Assembly (NCBI GenBank): GCA_945834545.1
Contig: CAMAHO010000020.1
Span: 1-19,175 of the forward strand
Length of the DNA: 19,175 bases
Reading direction: 5' to 3'
Source: an uncultured Lachnospiraceae bacterium
Lineage (GTDB): Bacteria > Bacillota > Clostridia > Lachnospirales > Lachnospiraceae
Position numbers and translations under genes: made by a program. Below are positions 1 to 7,360 of the stretch, one piece after another. The notes beneath the pieces were generated by a model that saw nothing but the letters and a program-made list of their open reading frames with translations, was not told the DNA's origin and ran no database searches. Numbering within the stretch: position 1 is the stretch's first letter; the number at the start of each line of letters is the position of its first letter.

Positions 1-2
1 CT

Positions 3-2270
3 GAGAAGGGCAACTTAAATTCCACCCTGATTCTCACCTTTACAAAAGAGACCGGTTTGATTACCACCTTCGGAAACTACAATTACGGTATTAACAACCA
101 GGTGTATGAGATTTACCCTGAGGAGAATCAGATTCGAGTAAATTATTCCATCGGTGAAACAGAGAGAGAATATATCATTCCCCCCGTATCTAAGGTAGCT
201 GACTTTGAGGGCTATATGGCTCAGATGTCCTTGGAGGATGTGAACCTGGTAAAGCAGTATTATAAGCTGTACGATATTAACAAGCTGAGCAAAAAGGACC
301 AGGAGAAGAAGGACGAGCTTTTGGAGAAGTATCCGATTATGGAGACAGAACCGGTATATGTACTTCGTGATACCACAAAGGCAAACCTAAAGATTAAGTT
401 CGAAGGCGTTTTCGAGGCACTTGGCTATACCTATGAGCAGTACCAGGCAGACAAGGAGCTGGATTTCTCCAGTGGATCCTCCGATAAGCCGGTATTCAAT
501 GTAAATATGATTTATTCCCTGGACGGAGATAAGTTAAAGGTAGAGGTTCCCTTTAGTGAGATTGAGTACAGAGAGGAATCTCCCATTTATTCCCTTACGG
601 TGCTTCCTTACTTCGGAGCAGCCGGAACCAGCCAGGAAGGCTTCCTTCTGGTTCCCGAGGGCGGTGGTGCAATTATCAATATGAACAACGGCAAATCCGC
701 TCAGAATGCTTATGTAGCCAATGTATACGGCTGGGATATGGGTCTTGTTCGCGAGGAGCTGGTACATGCTACCAGAACCTACTTTAACACCTTTGGTATC
801 TCGGAAGGGAACGATTCCTTCCTTTGTATCATGGAGGACGGTGCATCCTACGCAGCCGTTCAGGCGGATGTGTCCGGCAGATTCCACAGCTACAACTATG
901 TGAATGCCAACTACAGCATGGTTCACAGAGAAAAGTATGATGTAGGCGAAATCGCCAACAGTGATATCTATGTATTTGAAGATAAGCTGCCGGATGAAAG
1001 CATTATCCAGGAATATCGCTTCATTGATTCCGGAAGCTATGTGGATATGGCAAAGGAATATCAGACCTATCTGTCTGAGACCTATGGTGAGTACTTTGCT
1101 GAGAACCCCGATGACTCTACCCCTGTTGAGTTGGAAATCGTGACAGCAGTTGACAAAAAGAGACAGGTTTTAGGCGTCCCGGTATCCCGTCCTCTGGAGC
1201 TTACCAGCTTTGACGAGGCAACAGACATAGTCAATGAGCTTGCAGGAGAGGGCTTCAAAAATGCCTCTATCAAGCTTACCGGCTGGTGTAACGGAGGCGT
1301 GAAGCAGAAAATCTTAAAGAGAATTTCTCCTACCAACGGCTTAGGCGGTGCTAAGAAGCTGCAGAACTTTATTGACACAGCCAATAACCTGGGAATGGAT
1401 GTGTATTTGAACGGTATCACCAACTATGCTTACAACAGCAATCTGTTGAACGGCTTCTTCAGCTACACAGATGCAGCTAAGTTTATCACCAAGGAGAGAG
1501 CAGAGCTCTTTACCTTCAGTGATGTTACCTATGCAACCCGTGAGGGTCTGCCAAGCTATTATCTGCTACATACCGATGTGGCTCTTCAGATGGCACAGAA
1601 CCTGATTGATAAGGCGGACAGTCTGAGGGCCAATGTATCCTTCCAGGATATTGGTATTGATTTGGCTGCTGACTATTACAAGAAGAATCCTGTATCAAGA
1701 GAGGCTACTCTCAAGAAACAGGAGGAGCTGCTTAAGAAGACAGATGATGCAGGCACTAAGGTTATGATTAATATGGGTAATGATTATGCTATGCCGTATG
1801 CAGATATGATTACCAATATGGACCTTAAGGGAAGCGGCTATACCATCCTGGATGTTGAGGTTCCTTTCTACCAGATGGCAATTCATGGCTATATCAACTA
1901 TGTGGGCTTCCCGGTAAATACCAACGGAAATGCACAGGAGGAAATCCTTCGTTCTGCTGAGTACGGTGCAGGTCTTTCCTTCTCCCTCATGAAGGAAACA
2001 CCGTTCACCCTGCAGAAGACCCTTTATACACAGTACTACGGTTCCGATTACAATACCTATCATGATGAGATGGTAGAGATTTATAACAACTACAACAGTA
2101 AGATGGGACATGTATTTAACCAGAAGATGGTAGATCATAAGAGTCTCGGAGCGAAACTTAGGTGTACAACCTATGAGGATGGCACAAAGGTTTACGTAAA
2201 TTACAGCTATGCCGATGCTACGACAGACGATGGAGTGGTACCAGCGAGAGACTTTATCGTAGTGAAGTAA
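3..2270 (+). CDS. DUF5696-type protein, 5'-truncated by window edge
   Basis: The reading frame is open from base 3 and runs upstream out of the window, so the TTG at 57 is not the true start; 755 residues of the C-terminal part are visible. The sequence looks like the DUF5696 family, recalled from memory as recurring beside CUT1 sugar-transporter genes in Firmicutes. The first ~370 residues look beta-rich, with a VPEGGG loop near fragment residue 217. After that comes a region that reads like a TIM barrel: LTGWCNGG near 425, alternating hydrophobic strands such as VYLNG and VMINMG, and acidic residues at strand ends (FQDIGID). A short beta tail ends in ARDFIVVK. No signal peptide is visible because the N-terminus is missing. 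It lies 28 bp before the permease genes and is probably co-transcribed with them. A glycoside-hydrolase-like role on the imported oligosaccharide is inference; the catalytic residues are not identified. Confidence 0.75.
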   Translation, partial: EKGNLNSTLILTFTKETGLITTFGNYNYGINNQVYEIYPEENQIRVNYSIGETEREYIIPPVSKVADFEGYMAQMSLEDVNLVKQYYKLYDINKLSKKDQEKKDELLEKYPIMETEPVYVLRDTTKANLKIKFEGVFEALGYTYEQYQADKELDFSSGSSDKPVFNVNMIYSLDGDKLKVEVPFSEIEYREESPIYSLTVLPYFGAAGTSQEGFLLVPEGGGAIINMNNGKSAQNAYVANVYGWDMGLVREELVHATRTYFNTFGISEGNDSFLCIMEDGASYAAVQADVSGRFHSYNYVNANYSMVHREKYDVGEIANSDIYVFEDKLPDESIIQEYRFIDSGSYVDMAKEYQTYLSETYGEYFAENPDDSTPVELEIVTAVDKKRQVLGVPVSRPLELTSFDEATDIVNELAGEGFKNASIKLTGWCNGGVKQKILKRISPTNGLGGAKKLQNFIDTANNLGMDVYLNGITNYAYNSNLLNGFFSYTDAAKFITKERAELFTFSDVTYATREGLPSYYLLHTDVALQMAQNLIDKADSLRANVSFQDIGIDLAADYYKKNPVSREATLKKQEELLKKTDDAGTKVMINMGNDYAMPYADMITNMDLKGSGYTILDVEVPFYQMAIHGYINYVGFPVNTNGNAQEEILRSAEYGAGLSFSLMKETPFTLQKTLYTQYYGSDYNTYHDEMVEIYNNYNSKMGHVFNQKMVDHKSLGAKLRCTTYEDGTKVYVNYSYADATTDDGVVPARDFIVVK

Positions 2271-2298
2271 AACAAATGTTTAGAAAGGGCATCGAGTT

Positions 2299-3207
2299 AT
2301 GAAGAAGAACAAGAACAAATTAGCAGGGCTTCAGAAACGAAAAGCCATTTCCGGTTATCTGTTCATTGCTCCATTTATCATCGGATTTTTGGTGTTTATG
2401 ATCAAACCGTTCTTCCAGTCACTTTACATGAGCTTCTGTGAAGTGACGCTGGGCGGCGGAAGCTTTGAACAGGCTTGGATTGGTTTATCCAACTATGTGT
2501 TTACCTTTACTGTTGACCCGGATTTCAATCGTCTGCTGGTGGAGCAGTTTTCCGCTATGATGGTTGACTCTGTGGCAATCATGGTATTCAGCTTTTTTGT
2601 AGCCTTGATTTTAAATCAGAAGTTTAAGGGAAGAGCGCTTGTAAGAGCCATATTCTTCCTGCCGGTTATCCTTTCCTCCGGTGTTATCATCGGCTTGGAG
2701 ACGGACAATGCACTGATGGCTCAGATTTCCGCATCCATCGAGGAGACCACAAGCAATATCAGTATCACGGATTCTATTGAGGAAATCCTGAGAACTGCAG
2801 GCGTGGGTGTCAGAGCCTTTGAAAAGGTCTTTGAAATTATTGACAAGATTTATGATATCGCTATCGCCTCCGGTATCCAGATTATCATCTTCCTGTCCGG
2901 CTTACAGACCATTTCAGCCAGCATGTACGAGGCGGCAGATATCGAGGGCTGTACCGCTTGGGAAAGCTTGTGGAAGATTACCTTCCCGATGATTAGCAAC
3001 CTGTTTTTGGTAAACTGGATTTACACTATCGTAGACTACAGCATGCGTTCCGATAACGATGTTATGGACAAGATTTCCATCGTTATGATTCAACAGCTGC
3101 AATACGGTCTGGCATCGGCAATGTCCTGGATATATTTCCTGATTGTCATTGTGATTATCGGTATCAGTTCCTTACTAATTTCCAGGGGGGTTTACTATTA
3201 TGACTAA
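2299..3207 (+). CDS. Carbohydrate ABC transporter permease, MalF-type (CUT1)
   Basis: Integral-membrane subunit of an oligosaccharide importer, 302 residues, a normal length for the family. The start ATG follows an AAAGGG-type ribosome binding site. Predicted membrane segments lie near residues 20-42, 86-107, 113-134, 190-205, 232-248 and 276-296. The cytoplasmic EAA loop that docks onto the ATPase is present at 211-230: E211-A-A, G217 after a short gap, and P230 at the end. This marks it as a binding-protein-dependent importer permease. Its stop lies inside the next permease gene (8-bp overlap), so the pair is translationally coupled and forms the heterodimeric channel. The substrate cannot be read from the sequence; xylo- or arabinoxylo-oligosaccharides are inferred from the xylanase genes downstream. 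Confidence 0.92.
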   Translation: MKKNKNKLAGLQKRKAISGYLFIAPFIIGFLVFMIKPFFQSLYMSFCEVTLGGGSFEQAWIGLSNYVFTFTVDPDFNRLLVEQFSAMMVDSVAIMVFSFFVALILNQKFKGRALVRAIFFLPVILSSGVIIGLETDNALMAQISASIEETTSNISITDSIEEILRTAGVGVRAFEKVFEIIDKIYDIAIASGIQIIIFLSGLQTISASMYEAADIEGCTAWESLWKITFPMISNLFLVNWIYTIVDYSMRSDNDVMDKISIVMIQQLQYGLASAMSWIYFLIVIVIIGISSLLISRGVYYYD

Positions 3208-4207
3208 AAAAGCAAAGATGAAAGATAAAAGTAACTCCTTCTGGGAGAGAAACAGAAAGTCCCAGGGCTATCTGCTAAAAAAGACCATAATGAAGTATGC
3301 AGTCAGCATCTGCCGTTTTATCCTGCTGTTTGGTATGTGCTTCATGATTTTACAGCCAATCTTAAATAAGATTTCTGTAAGCTTTATGACACAGGATGAC
3401 CTTTACAATCCCATTGTCATTTCCATCCCGCAGCACTTTACCACAGAGAACTATATTTTAACCAACGAGCTGATTGATTACACCCATACGGTTATGAATT
3501 CCTTCTGGATAGCGCTCACCATCGCCATTGTACAGGTGGCTATGGGTACTCTGGTAGGCTATGGCTTCGCCAGATTTGAGTTCCCTTTAAAGAAATTCTG
3601 GTTTGCCTGTGTAATGATTGTGATCCTGATTCCGCCACAGACCATCTCCAGCTCCCTGCATTTGCACTTTAGATTCTTTGATATTTTCGGAATCTTTAAG
3701 ATGATTACAGGGGAGTCCATCAACCTGAGAGGCTCCGTCATTCCGTATTACCTCATGAGCTTCGGCTGTATGGGATTGAAGAACGGCTTGTACATCTTCC
3801 TCATCAGACAGTTCTTCCGTAATATTCCAAAGGAATTGGAGGAAGCTGCTTATGTGGACGGCTGCGGAACCTTGAAGACCTTTGTGAGGATTATGCTTCC
3901 GGATGCAAAGCCTATTTTGACCTCTTGCTTCCTGTTTGCCTTCGTATGGCAGTGGACAGACGGTTTCTATTCCAAGATGTTCTTAGGCGGTACTACCCTG
4001 GTATCCACAGAGCTTGCCAGACTTTCCGATAAGCTGGGTGCTTATATCCAGCGTATTATGGGTATCAAGACAACAGTATCAGTTGCTTATTCCAACTGTA
4101 TCGTTTCCACCGGTACCTTGATGATTATCATGCCTTTGATTGTGCTGTACCTCTTTGCACAGAAGGGATTTGTGGAGAGTTTGAGCAGTTCCGGTATCAA
4201 AATGTAA
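3200..4207 (+). CDS. Carbohydrate ABC transporter permease, MalG-type (CUT1)
   Basis: Second permease of the importer, 335 residues. A G-rich run (GGGGGG) just upstream serves as ribosome binding site, and the ATG lies within the end of the preceding permease gene. The N-terminal ~30 residues are basic and cytoplasmic. Membrane segments are predicted near 34-52, 99-120, 134-147, 183-200, 240-252 and 303-321. The EAA loop is clear at 215-234 (EAAYVDG, ending in MLP). Long loops between segments 1-2 and 3-4 (about residues 150-182) make it longer than a typical MalG protein. The ATPase subunit is not encoded nearby; a general MsmK/UgpC-like ATPase elsewhere probably energises it, as is common in Gram-positive sugar importers. 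Confidence 0.92.
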   Translation: MTKKAKMKDKSNSFWERNRKSQGYLLKKTIMKYAVSICRFILLFGMCFMILQPILNKISVSFMTQDDLYNPIVISIPQHFTTENYILTNELIDYTHTVMNSFWIALTIAIVQVAMGTLVGYGFARFEFPLKKFWFACVMIVILIPPQTISSSLHLHFRFFDIFGIFKMITGESINLRGSVIPYYLMSFGCMGLKNGLYIFLIRQFFRNIPKELEEAAYVDGCGTLKTFVRIMLPDAKPILTSCFLFAFVWQWTDGFYSKMFLGGTTLVSTELARLSDKLGAYIQRIMGIKTTVSVAYSNCIVSTGTLMIIMPLIVLYLFAQKGFVESLSSSGIKM

Positions 4208-4209
4208 AG

Positions 4210-4235
4210 TTTTTCATAAGTCTTTTTATGAAAAA
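4210..4235 (+). terminator. AT-rich perfect hairpin after permease gene (attenuator or weak terminator)
   Basis: A perfect 10-bp inverted repeat (TTTTTCATAA and TTATGAAAAA, 6-nt loop) begins 2 bp after the second permease stop. The stem is almost all A-T and is not followed by a clean T run, so it is a poor intrinsic terminator. It may instead limit read-through, mark a processing site between the low-level permease message and the binding-protein message, or act as a regulator-binding site. Confidence 0.4.
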
Positions 4236-4267
4236 TATACAAAAATATATAAATTTATAAATATTTT

Positions 4268-4297
4268 ATGGCATTCTGGGAAAGGCCGTGCTATAAT
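4268..4297 (+). promoter_or_regulatory. Extended -10 promoter for the solute-binding protein gene
   Basis: A TGcTATAAT extended -10 element sits at 4289-4297, with a partial -35 (ATGGCA, 4 of 6 consensus bases) 18 bp upstream at 4268. An A/T-rich tract at about 4231-4267 resembles an UP element. The predicted transcript start is near 4304, leaving a leader of about 85 nt. A separate strong promoter would give more binding protein than permease, which is usual for such systems. Confidence 0.6.
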
Positions 4298-4320
4298 AAC
4301 GAAGTGTATATAATTCCATT

Positions 4321-4352
4321 CCCTGTTGCACCCGGAAAATCATTGCACAGGG
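4321..4352 (+). promoter_or_regulatory. 5' leader hairpin of the solute-binding protein mRNA
   Basis: CCCTGT (4321-4326) plus GCA (4328-4330) pair with TGC (4344-4346) and ACAGGG (4347-4352). The result is a 9-bp stem with one bulged T and a 13-nt loop. It lies between the predicted promoter and the AAGGAGG ribosome binding site and leaves that site unpaired. It is likely an mRNA-stabilising 5' structure; it has no T run and is not a terminator. Confidence 0.4.
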
Positions 4353-4388
4353 ACTTGGAAATTATATAAATATAAGGAGGATATATTC

Positions 4389-5852
4389 ATGAAAAAACAG
4401 ATTTTTAAGAAGCTCATGGCAGCATCTTTAGCAACTGCTATGACAATCGGTTTGGCAGCTTGTGGTTCTGAGCCTGCTAACACCCCTGCTTCCAGCGAAG
4501 AGACTCCTGCTACTAGCGAAGAGACTCCTGCTACTAGCGAAGAGACTCCTGCTTCTGAGGAAGAGGAAGTTAGCCAGTACACCACACTTACAGACGAGAA
4601 TGGCAATGTATACGACCTTGGCGGTATGGAAATCATCATCCGTGACTGGTGGACCGGCGAACCCACTGAGCCTTCCAACGATTACGAGGAAGCTCGTGAA
4701 GAGTATCGTGAGTGGATTCAGTCTACTTACAACTTCACCATTAAGCAGACCGCTATTTCTGACTGGGGTTCCACTCCTGAGGATTTCGTAAACTACGCTA
4801 CTACCGGTGGTGATGAGAACTATGTATTCATCCTTCGTGATGATCCTGCTATTACCGGTGCTATGGCAAACGGTCTTATGTATGACCTTGCTACACTTGA
4901 CTGCTTAGACTTCAGCGAAGCTAAGTTCCAGAAGAACTTACTTCATAAGTTATACTCCAAGGGAGATTCTATCTACGCTATGTATGCAGGCGTTTCCGAG
5001 CCTAGAGGAGGTATGTACTTCAATAAGAGAATCCTTACTGAAGCAGGTATCGATCCTGAGAGCATTTATGACCTTCAGGCATCCGGCGACTGGACATGGG
5101 ATAAGTGGACAGAGCTGATGGATCAGGTACAGCAGGATACAGATAACGATGGTGTTATCGATATCTATGGTACTACTCAGAACAACGGTAACCTTACCAA
5201 CTCTGCTGTATGGAGCAACAATGGTGAGTATGTTGGTCAGGAGAACGGACAGTATGTTTATAAGCTTGAGAACGCTGAGACTGTAGAGGCTCTTGAGTTT
5301 GCTGTTAAGATTTTTGACAACTACACCCTTCCTTATCCTGAAGGAGCAAACTGGGATTACTACAAGGAAGCATTCTTGAACGGCCAGGCAGCATTCATGC
5401 CTGAAGATGGTTATGCAGGTACTCCTGGTAACTTCTTACAGGATATGGTAGATGACTTCGGTTGGGTTGCATTCCCTAAGGGACCTAAAGCAACTGATTA
5501 CACCAACTGCTGGTCTAACAACCCTGCAGCTATCCCTGCTTGCTACGATGCTGACAAGGCTTGGAAGATTGCTTTCGCTTGGAACCTTTACACCAACGAA
5601 GCTCCCGGCTGGGAAGATTACGAAGGTTGGAAGCCTAACTACTATGCTGGTTTCCGTGACACCAGAGCAGTTGATGAGACCGCTCAGATGTTAACCGAGA
5701 AGGGTATGATCACATATCATGGTCTGATTCCTAACTTGAACCTTGGTCCCGATCTTACTTGGGGTATAGCTCCTGGATCAGTTGTATCTGAGAAGATCGA
5801 CGCTATCAGAGATACATGGAAGTCCTATATTGACGCAGCTAACGCTAACTAA
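4389..5852 (+). CDS. Extracellular solute-binding lipoprotein (family 1, oligosaccharide)
   Basis: Captures the sugar outside the membrane and delivers it to the two permeases encoded upstream. The chosen ATG follows a perfect AAGGAGG (4374-4380) with 8-nt spacing and begins a classic lipoprotein signal (MKKQIFKK, hydrophobic core, lipobox LAAC with Cys25). The upstream in-frame TTG at 4326 is rejected because it would bury the signal. The mature protein starts with an acidic, repetitive tether (residues 35-60, three SEETPA(T) repeats) and then a large binding domain, 487 residues in all, the size of the long LplA/YtcQ-like binding proteins. DWW and other aromatic-rich segments (e.g. near 80-90) fit sugar stacking. 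Codon use looks biased to GCT, GGT, CTT and GAG, suggesting high expression. It ends 34 bp before an intrinsic terminator. Confidence 0.93.
   Translation: MKKQIFKKLMAASLATAMTIGLAACGSEPANTPASSEETPATSEETPATSEETPASEEEEVSQYTTLTDENGNVYDLGGMEIIIRDWWTGEPTEPSNDYEEAREEYREWIQSTYNFTIKQTAISDWGSTPEDFVNYATTGGDENYVFILRDDPAITGAMANGLMYDLATLDCLDFSEAKFQKNLLHKLYSKGDSIYAMYAGVSEPRGGMYFNKRILTEAGIDPESIYDLQASGDWTWDKWTELMDQVQQDTDNDGVIDIYGTTQNNGNLTNSAVWSNNGEYVGQENGQYVYKLENAETVEALEFAVKIFDNYTLPYPEGANWDYYKEAFLNGQAAFMPEDGYAGTPGNFLQDMVDDFGWVAFPKGPKATDYTNCWSNNPAAIPACYDADKAWKIAFAWNLYTNEAPGWEDYEGWKPNYYAGFRDTRAVDETAQMLTEKGMITYHGLIPNLNLGPDLTWGIAPGSVVSEKIDAIRDTWKSYIDAANAN
4494..4556 (+). repeat. Three 21-bp tandem repeats encoding the SEETPAT tether
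   Basis: Units occupy 4494-4514, 4515-4535 and 4536-4556. The first two are identical and the third differs by one base (Thr to Ser). In frame they encode Ser-Glu-Glu-Thr-Pro-Ala-Thr/Ser, an unstructured acidic spacer just after the lipobox. Near-identity at DNA level suggests recent slippage, so copy number may vary among strains. Confidence 0.9.
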
Positions 5853-5886
5853 TTCTTAGCTGAATAAATAATTCTATTGAATATGT

Positions 5887-5918
5887 GGGATGGTGTTTTC
5901 CGGGCACCATCCCCTTTT
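5887..5918 (+). terminator. Rho-independent terminator after the solute-binding protein gene
   Basis: GGGATGGTG (5887-5895) pairs perfectly with CACCATCCC (5905-5913) across a 9-nt loop and is followed by CTTTT. It closes the sugar-uptake transcription unit. Confidence 0.9.
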
Positions 5919-5933
5919 CATAGGTAGGGGTAT

Positions 5934-6187
5934 TTTTCCAAAGCTTTCAAATTGTACCCGTATTCATGCTTCAGACCCATTTCGATTTCCGTGCTGTACG
6001 AATTACTATATGTATTGCAGACGCACTCTCGCTCGGGACGCACCGTAGCGGTACATAAGTGAGCGAAGTACGCTCACTAAGTACCGACGGTGCTTTACGG
6101 TCTGCAATACATATAGTAATTCGTACAGCACGGAAATCGAAATGAGATTATGATGCCGGAAAATAGGAAATTGAAAGCTTTGGAAAA
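5934..6187. repeat. 254-bp nested palindrome with a perfect 45-bp inverted repeat
   Basis: Outer arms of 17 bp (5934-5950 and 6171-6187) are exactly complementary. Inside them lies a perfect 45-bp inverted repeat (5978-6022 and 6100-6144). Its 77-bp centre holds further nested pairs: GCACCGT/ACGGTGC (6040-6046, 6087-6093), GGTAC/GTACC (6050-6054, 6081-6085) and GTGAGCG/CGCTCAC (6059-6065, 6071-6077). Together about 80 base pairs can form one long hairpin or cruciform. There is no open reading frame of note and no obvious flanking target-site duplication. It sits directly after the terminator at 5887-5918. It may be a dispersed palindromic element (MITE-like or an intergenic repeat family) or a structured RNA; copy number elsewhere cannot be seen here. 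Confidence 0.9.
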
Positions 6188-6349
6188 GTGGCTTAGAGTA
6201 AATAATTTTAGCATGCCATATGGAACTATATCCTATGGTTCAGATATAATATTGATTTCAGACCTATGACTACGCGGATTGAGCGAGTGTGAGTTTGAAA
6301 TAAAGCTTGCTGAACTGAGGCAGAAAGTGGGAATAAAGGAGGAGATAAG
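6188..6349 (+). promoter_or_regulatory. Upstream region of the U32-like pair with a possible promoter
   Basis: This stretch continues the gene-free interval that began at 5853. A consensus -10 hexamer TATAAT lies at 6245-6250, but the -35 region (TGGAAC near 6221) matches only 3 of 6 bases. An 8-bp palindrome CCATATGG (6216-6223) and the half-match ATGGAAC/ATGGTTC surround the -35 area and could be an operator. The segment GAGCGAGTGTG near 6282 resembles the reverse complement of the palindrome's inner GCACTCTCGCTC, perhaps a remnant. AGGAGG at 6337-6342 is the ribosome binding site for the gene at 6350. Confidence 0.35.
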
Positions 6350-7303
6350 ATGGAGAAAGTGAATTTTCATTTGCCGGGGTTGAGACAGAATTACCCTTTG
6401 AATATGCTGTTCTTGAGCTTGCTTAAGACAAAGCCGGAGGTGTTTCGGGAAGGGGTGAATATTGCTTCTTTTTTTGGAGAGTTTCCGACTTCGTTATGGA
6501 ATGGAGGAAGACCTTCCAATTATGACCAGTGCAGCTCTGACTATGTGAGAAATGTGGTAAAGACGATTAATGAGCAAGGAATACCGGTTCGTTATACATA
6601 CACAAATATGTTGCTAAATGAGCAAGACTTGGAGGACCCTTATTGCAATTTCTGTATGCAGGTTGCAGACAACGGAATGAATGAGGTTATGATTTTCTCA
6701 CCGATATTGGAAAGGTACATAAGAGAGAAATATCCCAGTTTCAAAATAAACAGCTCTACCTGTAAGGAAATCCGAGATATTGATTTGGTGAATGAAGAGC
6801 TTGGGAAACCGTATTATCTCGTGGTTTTGGATTACAATTTCAACAATCAGTATGATGAGCTTGAGAAAATCCGGGATAAAGGACGCTGTGAACTATTAAT
6901 TAATCCTGTATGTACTCCAAATTGCCCCAGAAGGGGTGAACACTATGAGAATGTTGCAAAAAACCAGCGTATTATGCTAAAGAATCGGAATCTTCCTGCT
7001 GATAAGCAGATTCCGCTGGAACATTGGCATTGTGAGTATGGTGAGTATAACTGTATACACACAATAAAAAGCTATTCCACCTATATTTCTCCCGAAGATA
7101 TCTGGGAAAAGTATGTGCCTATGGGCTTCCATCATTTTAAGATTGAAGGCAGAACGGGTAATCTTTTCTCCCTGGTGGAAACCTACTGTCACTACATGAT
7201 TAAACCGGAAAAGCAGGGGGAAACCAGGATTCTGCTGTTGAATAACTTAAAGGCTAACAATATCATTACGGTAAATCATCCCAGACCCTCCAAGTGGCCT
7301 TGA
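6350..7303 (+). CDS. Peptidase-U32-like TIM-barrel protein, paralogue 1
   Basis: 317 residues, cytoplasmic (no signal peptide or membrane segment). The ATG follows AGGAGG with 7-nt spacing. Three segments match my memory of the Peptidase_U32 / UbiV-like family: a strand ending LLINPVC followed by TPNCPRR (Cys188, Cys192), a second Cys pair at 228 and 235, and a C-terminal YISPEDI...FKIEGR block (about 245-268). Those features in the family support a TIM barrel that can bind a 4Fe-4S cluster through conserved Cys. The N-terminal block has HLPG at 7-10, FFGEFP at 41-46 and WNGGR at 50-54, shared with the next gene's product. It is not a known protease despite the family name. U32 relatives act in tRNA or ubiquinone hydroxylation or in prephenate-dependent chemistry, but nothing here fixes the reaction. 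Function unknown. Confidence 0.75.
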   Translation: MEKVNFHLPGLRQNYPLNMLFLSLLKTKPEVFREGVNIASFFGEFPTSLWNGGRPSNYDQCSSDYVRNVVKTINEQGIPVRYTYTNMLLNEQDLEDPYCNFCMQVADNGMNEVMIFSPILERYIREKYPSFKINSSTCKEIRDIDLVNEELGKPYYLVVLDYNFNNQYDELEKIRDKGRCELLINPVCTPNCPRRGEHYENVAKNQRIMLKNRNLPADKQIPLEHWHCEYGEYNCIHTIKSYSTYISPEDIWEKYVPMGFHHFKIEGRTGNLFSLVETYCHYMIKPEKQGETRILLLNNLKANNIITVNHPRPSKWP

Positions 7304-7360
7304 TTAAAATGAGATGAGGGAATGCAATTATGTCATGGAGTAAAAAAGAAAGAGGTTGTT

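Noticed and set aside
57..59. TTG as start of the first gene
   Set aside because: The frame stays open to base 3, has no ribosome binding site before 57, and the residues upstream continue a sensible strand pattern, so the true start lies outside the window.
5934..6187. Insertion sequence or CRISPR array
   Set aside because: No transposase frame, no direct repeats with spacers and no visible target-site duplication; the structure is a single nested palindrome.
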